DNA of 64,000 bases from Adiantum capillus-veneris (taxonomy: Eukaryota > Streptophyta > Polypodiopsida > Polypodiales > Pteridaceae). The stretch is taken from positions 156,337,545-156,401,544 of the forward strand of contig CM043950.1 in assembly GCA_014529385.2 (NCBI GenBank), written 5' to 3'. The position numbers and the translations under genes are program-made. Of this stretch, positions 58,261 through 64,000 are shown piece after piece. Below the pieces are notes generated by a model. It saw nothing but the letters and a program-made list of their open reading frames with translations, was not told the DNA's origin and did no database searches. Within the stretch, counting starts at the first letter, position 1. Each line of letters opens with the position of its first letter.

Positions 58261-59784
58261 AGAAGTTCAAAGAGGGAGGGAAGAGCATCTCTTTCCATAC
58301 CTATGATGGCACCTTTGGTGCTACAGACAAATTCTTGGCCTTTATGCAACAATTTGATGCGGCATTTGGAGATGAGGGCTTCACGGAGTCCTCCAAGCTA
58401 CACCATGTAGCTATGCACTTTCAAAAGTCCGCCAGGCAATGGTGGTCTAGCCTACGAGCCAAGATGAAGCTCCACAAACCTGGAAAGCTTTAAGAGCTTC
58501 CATTATGAAGCAGTTTTTGGCCACCGATGCCAAAGAAAAAGTACTCACTGAATGGCGAAGCTTAAAGCTCTCCCCCTATGAATCCATCCACAAATATGTT
58601 GACAAGTTTTGGGACCTACAACTCAAATCCAATGTCTTCAAAAAGCTGGATTCTGGAGAGAAAAAGCAACAATTTTGTGCAGGCTTAACCGAAGAAATGG
58701 CGGAGAATGTCAACTCCCAAAGGCCACACACCATATTGAAGGTATTACACCGTACTATGGTGGCCTCTCGAATCAATTTCCAAACCGGGGCTAAAAGAAA
58801 TAATAAGCCCACGAAAAACAAGGGTTCCAACAAGCCTAAGGGGAAGGAAAATGTCCAAAAGTCTCCTAAGGGCAACTCCAACAAAGCTAAAGAGAAGGGA
58901 GTTTACAAAGGTAAAAACAAACTCTCTCCTAAAGAGCTTGAGCGTTATCGTAAGGATAACCGGTGTTTCAAGTGCGGCAAACAACGGCATGCGTACCGCG
59001 CTTGTCCCCAAAAGAACACCCGCCATGATCCTCCTAGAGCTACCTTGGTTGAAATCCAAGAGGAGGAGAATAACCAAACTCACCACAAAGGATCTACTCT
59101 ATGCCATGCTTGGGGAAAGGTAAGAGAACATGATTCTTTTATTCTCTTTGACCCTGGTTCTACTCACAATTTTATATCTATAGAGTTGGCCACCAAGCTA
59201 GGCGTACAAGACTACGAGATGGGAGATGTTCTACCCGCAGACAGTGCTTTCAAGGGGCAAGAAGCTTCAGTCATTCCCTTAATCGGGAAATTGAGGCTCC
59301 ATGTCCAAAGCTATGTGGACCAAGATGACTTATTTATCTCTCCTCTCAAGCATGAGGATGTAATCCTAGGGGCACCATGGTTTGATCGCTTGGCTGCCAA
59401 TGTTAATTTTCCTGAAAGGAGAATCTCCTTTAAGTTTAGGGAAAAAGACATGTATATAGATTCTAAGGAAATGGGTAACACTATCCCCATTGTACATACA
59501 CCAGCTTTCAACAAGTCAATAAAGAGCTCATTTTCCATGGACATGATTTTTGTTAAAGATTCTCAAAATGAACCTAATGCTTTAGCAAAAGAAAATAAAA
59601 GCACGCAAAAGGAATTAGAGTTATCCAATTTTCTCAAGGGGTTTCAAGATGTTTTATTGATGACATCCCTTGTGAGCTACCTCCTAAACGAGGTAATGAT
59701 GACCATGCAAGTGAACTTCTTCCAGGAAGTTCACCGCCTAACAAGCCTCCTTATAGAGTTTCTCAAGCTCTACAATAGGAGATT
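58261..59784 (+). pseudogene. C: gag capsid, zinc knuckle and protease
   Basis: Capsid KLKKFKEGGKSISFHTYDG and MHFQKSARQWWSSLRA is followed by a frameshift near 58,465. A 433-residue open frame from 58,505 then begins MKQFLATDAKEKVLTEWRSL. The zinc knuckle CFKCGKQRHAYRAC is complete (CCHC), unlike that of A. The protease motif FILFDPGSTHNFIS again has Pro after the Asp, then GAPWFDRLAA. One T is lost from the run in GATGTTTTATTGATGAC (about 59,652), shifting the frame before the linker to RT, and a TAG replaces a Gln/Glu codon at about 59,777. Confidence 0.88.
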
Positions 59785-60537
59785 ATGCGGCAAGTGCATG
59801 AGTTAGTTGAGAAGGGCATGGTTAGGCCTAGCTCATCTCCATTTTGCTCACCTGTGCTATTAGTGCAAAAGAAAGACGGCACATATCGTATGTGTGTCGA
59901 CTACAGAGCACTAAATAGGATCACTATCAAGAATAGGTTTCCCGTTCCATGGGTAGAATACCTATTTGATAAGCTACAAGGATCGACCTACTTCAGTAGG
60001 ATTGCCCTAAAAAGTGGGTATCATCAAATAAGGATAGTTGATCAAGACATTGTAAAGACCGCATTTCGCACCACATTTGGTCTTTACGAACACATTGTCA
60101 TGCCTTTTGGCTTGACCAATGCACCAACCACATTCAACCGCTTGATGGAGAAGCTGTTCAGGCCTCATCGAACCTTCACTGGAGTGTTCTTTGATGATAT
60201 TATCATCTACTCTAATTCATTAGACGAACACAAGAAACACCTCCAGGTAATGTTTCAAGTTTTAAGAGAGAATAAACTTTATGTTAATCGAAACAAAATT
60301 GAATTTTTCTTGCAAGAGATTCAGTATTTAGGTCACATTATCTCTCAAGATGGCATCCAAATGGATCCATCAAAGTTAGAGGTAATAAAAGGATGGCCTA
60401 AACCAAAGAATCGTCATGAACTAAGAAGATTTATAGGTATGTGTGCAGACTATAGACGCTTCGTAGAAAAGTTCTCACAAGTTGCAGGACCATTACATGA
60501 CCTAACAAAGAAAAGAGTTAGGTATACATGGCCTTAA
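59785..60537 (+). pseudogene. C: reverse transcriptase with motif A mutation
   Basis: Open for 250 residues from VHELVEKGMVRPSSSPFCSP to the thumb. Motif A reads YFSRIALKSGYHQ: Ala (GCC) replaces the metal-binding Asp that A has at the same place. Motif C GVFFDDIIIYS is intact. Loss of this Asp abolishes polymerase activity in RTs generally, so this copy should be catalytically dead even if translated. The frame runs through RYTWP and stops at once, because the RNase H has been deleted. Confidence 0.92.
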
Positions 60538-60660
60538 GTACTTCATGATGCAGACCAAGCTCTCCGACAAACAAATGAGGTGGGAATTTCTCAATTTCAT
60601 TTTCATATTGCTCACATTTCTTGCAAGCATAATCAAGTAGCAGATGCACTCTCAAGACGG
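60538..60660 (+). pseudogene. C: RNase H, mostly deleted
   Basis: The sequence jumps from the end of RT (RYTW) to KYFM-QTKLSDKQMRW and FHFHIAHISCKHNQVADALS. Relative to A, about 300 bases (equivalent to 14,791-15,094) with all catalytic residues of RNase H are missing. Confidence 0.88.
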
Positions 60661-61330
60661 CCGAGAGTGAATGCGATTTCCATAGCAACACACAATGATC
60701 TATCTTCAATGATAGATGAGTATGCTATTGATCCTGATTTTAGAGATGTGATTTCAGCCCTTGCATTAGGGAAGAAAGAAGAACCATTTACTTTACAAGA
60801 TGGTTATCTTCTCTATGGCAATAGACTATGCATTACTAACTCCCTACGTGAGAAAGTAATGTATGAATCTCATGCTCCTCCTTACACGGGGCATAGAGGG
60901 ATTTAGTCTACCCTAAAGGGAATTGAAACATATTTCTATTGGCCTACCATGAAAGTGAACATACAAGAGTATGTTTCTAAATGTGTGGTATGCCAAAAGA
61001 CAAAATTTGATAGAAAAGAAACTTGGATTGCTTCAACCGTTGCCAATCCCTAATTCACCATGGGAGAGCATATCCATGGATTTTATCTTTGGATTTCCTA
61101 AGTCGATCCATGGGAATACGAGAATATGGACGATAGTAGATAGGTTCAGTAAACAAGCTCATTTTATACCTGTCAAAAAGACTATCAAAGCCCATCAAAT
61201 GGCAACCCTTTTTATTTCACAAATTTTCAAGTACCATGGCTTGCCAATGTCCATAGCCAATGTCCAGGACAAGGCTAAAATTCTCTTCGGACTATCATCC
61301 ACAAACGGATGGCAAAAGTGAAATAGCTAA
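60661..61330 (+). pseudogene. C: integrase N-terminus and damaged core
   Basis: Zinc module: ESHAPPYTGHRGI, then a TAG (Gln in A), then YVSKCVVCQK. The first catalytic Asp is in ISMDFIFGFP. After GLPMSI about 70 bases are lost, including the SDRDPR block with the second catalytic Asp. They are replaced by a short filler, GCCAATGTCCA, that copies the 11 bases just upstream. A frameshift near 61,015 separates zinc module and core. Confidence 0.88.
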
Positions 61331-62108
61331 CCTAACAATTCTTGATCTACTAAAATCCTATGTAACAGAAGTAGATCAAAGATACCAATGGGAGAAGTAC
61401 TTACCGTTAGTGGAGTATGTATACAATAACACTATACATACTTCCACAGTAAAAGCACCTTTCAAGGTAATTGAGGGAAGATCGAAAAGTCCCTTGCTAC
61501 TTAAGGTACATGGGAAGGTCTTCGCTGCATATGAGTATAGCAGAGACCTACAAGAATCTTTTCAAAAGATTAAGGATGCTATCTCTATCTCAAAACAAAG
61601 GCAAAAGGCTGCTGCTGACAAGCACAGAAGAGCCCAAGACTTTAAAGAAAATGATTGGGTCTTATTAAAATTTCCCAAGGCTCGATTAAGGCACAGGACG
61701 GGCAAGAATGCTACGGGACACCAAAAGTACTATGCTAAACTAGCAAAAAGGTACTATGGTCCCTTCCAGATTCTTAGGCCAATCAATGAGATGTCCTATC
61801 AACTCAAGTTTCCCAATCATTGGCTCATACAAAATGCTTTCCATGTGAGCCTATTAAAGCCTTACAAAGGAGAGCCACCTCAAGAACCAACTACTGAAGA
61901 TCCACCGGAGATGGAGGACCAAGAAGAGGTACTACAGCCCGAGTCCATTCTCCGACATGAAGACAAGGTACTAAGAGGCGGTAAGACTATCCGACAATAT
62001 CTTATTAAGTTTAAGAATTATCATTTTGAAGATGCTAGATGGATGCAAGGCATACAATTAAAGGATAACCTAAACCTTGTCAATGCTTACAATGCTTCCC
62101 AAGAGTAA
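61260..62108 (+). pseudogene. C: integrase C-terminus and chromodomain-like tail
   Basis: 282 open residues: YHPQTDGKSEIANLTI (catalytic Glu), [20 protein letters not shown] (GPY/F), [16 protein letters not shown], then [20 protein letters not shown] and EDARWMQGIQLKDNLNLVNA. The last part has the spacing of a chromodomain (Y-IK-K-Y-ED--WM), although the first aromatic is not evident. It is the best preserved tail of the family here and shows that the CGA codons at both A stops were ancestral. Confidence 0.88.
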
Positions 62109-62449
62109 GCAAATGTACAAAATGTTAAAAATGAACAAATTTTTTGTCTTATAAGACTCTCTTTTTCTTTATTGTGCACAAAAATGAAGTAGTATGCATG
62201 CTTAGATTCAGTTTGCAGAGACGACGTCTCCCAAACACCAAGTAGAGCTTGTCACTCTACTATCGAAGATTCATAGGACTAATGTGCAGACATGCTTGGG
62301 GCAGCCTCAGGCTCTCAAGCACCAAATGGACTGGTCATCCATTGTGGAATGATGTCGTAGGGTAACATAGGGATCCTCTACCCACTAAGAAAAGGACTAA
62401 TGAATATGCTTTATCTTCTCTACCCCATAGTCGAGGACGACTATGATTT

Positions 62450-62463
62450 CAAGAGAGAGGTAA
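62450..62463 (+). other. Polypurine tract of C
   Basis: CAAGAGAGAGGTAA directly before the TG of the 3' LTR. Confidence 0.85.
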
Positions 62464-64000
62464 TGTCATAATAATCAATATCTAATTCTCCTAAATGATT
62501 TTCTCATGTTAAACTGATCATTTAATATGGGGAAGTGCCAGGGGAAAAAAAGCTAGAATATTGGTTAAGCTAGCAGACTGGCCACAATAGGGATCCAAAG
62601 GAGGGAAAATAGGGATCCAAAGGGGGGGCCATCTAAAAAAGATCCATGTGCAACAATGGACTTAAAAGACCCTAAGGTTCAGCCCATTAAGACTTCCAAA
62701 ATGCAAAGGTTCCAAAATTCAAAGGTTGTGTCCAAAGGTCAAGCATGGGGGGAATTGAATTCTTTGTGTGTATTCCAAAAGTCTTTATCAATCCCTACAT
62801 AGGAGGGGGCAATCTTTGGGAGTAGGGGATGAGAGAGAAACTCACACACACACAAGCTCCCTTTACACAAAGGGAATGAGGGACACATGTCAGCTCCCGA
62901 GACCAAATGCCCACAAGGTGTACCCAATTCCTATTGGATGGCCGGCCTTGGAGGTGGACCAATGAGAATTAGGGTAGATTAAACCTACTTTAATTAATTT
63001 AAAAGCACTTAATAAAAGAACCAATGAGAATTAAGATCTCTAGAAGACTATTGGATAGTCTCCCAAGGGGTCCAATGAGCATTCAGCAGCTCAATGGCTT
63101 GCCTGATTCCTATTGGCCAAGAGGCAAAGGGGTCCAATGAGAGTTTAGTTGCATTTATTAATTACATAAAGCTCTCACAAAATGGGAAAGGGGGATACAT
63201 GTCAGAAGGCTATCACTTATACTGCTTAATTATCATTGGCTAACCCTAGGGAGGTCCAATGAGACTGTAGCATGAGCAAATAGCAAGAGGGGTCGACCAA
63301 GAGAGAGAGGGGGATGATTTTTACAAGTCATTATCACACACACACTCACACAATCTCATGTGTGAAGAAAAGAAGACTCTCTCTCCTTCTCAAGCTTTAA
63401 TGGAAAGCTTACCACCTACTCCAAGCTTGTGAGAAGGGAGGCCTACACCAGCAACTCTTGGCTTTGTGATGCAAATCCTACCAAGATCCAAGCTTCAATG
63501 CATGCTCATCTCCTCTACTATGCTAATTACCAAGATAATCTATGCTAATATGAGTGATTATGTGAGGAGATGTACATCTTTCTCGTAATAATACTTCTTC
63601 TTCCTCTCAATCTACTCTCATACCCCGCTAGCTCTCACCATCTTCAAAGGTATGTGAGGTCTTGGGTCTGAGACCGGAGAGAATTGATTTTGTGTTTGAT
63701 AAGTGTTTTGCTTAGTGTATGAAGCTTTCATCTTCATAGCACTAGCTAGTCTTGAAGGAACACAAAGAATTGTATTGTACAATGTCTCTCTTGATGGGAG
63801 AAACCATAATACAAAGACTTTTGGAGGGGACTGGCTCCATGTGAATCCGGTTCTCAACTGTTGTCAATAGATGAATTTCTCTCTCTTTTGAAAGTATTAT
63901 TCATGCTATCTAACTAGGTGTTATGCTTTTTGTTGCTCTCTCCACCCAAGCACTCTTGTAATTCTCATTAGGAATCTATTCTAATGAAATGCCCACTATG
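62464..64000 (+). repeat. 3' LTR of C (cut by window end)
   Basis: Begins TGTCATAATAATC and follows the 5' LTR to GAAATGCCCACTATG. About 50 bases of the expected end lie outside, so the target duplication of C cannot be checked. Confidence 0.95.

Larger units (their letters stand above)
55544..64000 (+). mobile_element. Element C: second chromovirus copy, inverted relative to A
   Basis: Same family as A in LTR, primer-binding site, gag, protease, RT, integrase, chromodomain tail and polypurine tract. The 3' LTR runs off the window about 50 bases before its expected end. It is heavily damaged: start codon lost, frameshifts in gag, a motif A substitution in RT, about 300 bp of RNase H deleted and part of the integrase core deleted. 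It cannot be autonomous. Confidence 0.93.

Noticed and set aside
55544-64000. A and C as one inverted duplication of a genomic segment
   Set aside because: Similarity stops at the LTR ends (A has its own target duplication), and internal lesions differ, so these are independent insertions.

Overview
The window is transposable-element-dense plant nuclear DNA. It is AT-rich, almost every recognisable protein segment is Ty3/Gypsy or Ty1/Copia polyprotein, intergenic tracts carry very long CA and CT microsatellites, and the only host-derived coding trace I find is a decayed glycosyltransferase fragment. The organism is best described as a land plant with a large repeat-rich genome. A fern or gymnosperm would fit, but the sequence does not settle this. 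I see no intact host gene, tRNA, rRNA or CRISPR array.

Layout. Positions 1-10,809 look like an old degraded LTR element (F): diverged LTR-like ends at about 1-1,432 and 9,990-10,809, a gag-like remnant at 1.6-3.2 kb, and on the opposite strand a broken GT4-type glycosyltransferase copy at 7.8-8.5 kb. From 10,810 to about 39,590 is a nested cluster built on an old Gypsy element (D). The left LTR of D is split by chromovirus A (minus strand, 11,210-30,066, perfect 5-bp target duplication GAGCC). The 5' LTR of A is in turn split by a second, unrelated Gypsy element B (plus strand, 20,002-29,948). The decayed D polymerase (31.9-33.4 kb) and the D integrase tail (37.2-37.4 kb) are separated by a 5'-truncated Copia element E (33.4-37.2 kb). 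The right LTR of D lies at about 37.6-39.6 kb and contains the paralogous 'empty site' for the insertion of A.

Positions 39.6-47.6 kb are non-coding DNA with many local tandem duplications. Element G (47.65-53.65 kb) is a non-coding LTR element with a truncated left LTR, a primer-binding site, a 4.9-kb interior with no polyprotein, a polypurine tract and the beginning of a right LTR. A CATAAC-type minisatellite and an unidentified tract follow. Element C (55,544 to beyond the window end, plus strand) is a second, inverted copy of the chromovirus family of A.

How the parts relate. A and C share one architecture: gag, zinc knuckle, protease, reverse transcriptase, RNase H, integrase and a chromodomain-like tail, flanked by 1.6-kb LTRs with an initiator-Met-type primer-binding site. 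Both are dead, but through different lesions. B has 1.9-2.0-kb LTRs and a polymerase whose RT and integrase signatures look more like those of a Gypsy group familiar from basidiomycete fungi than like the other Gypsy elements here. B is the most intact element, with about one interruption per domain. No two elements share a functional gene set, so any mobility of these copies would need enzymes supplied in trans.
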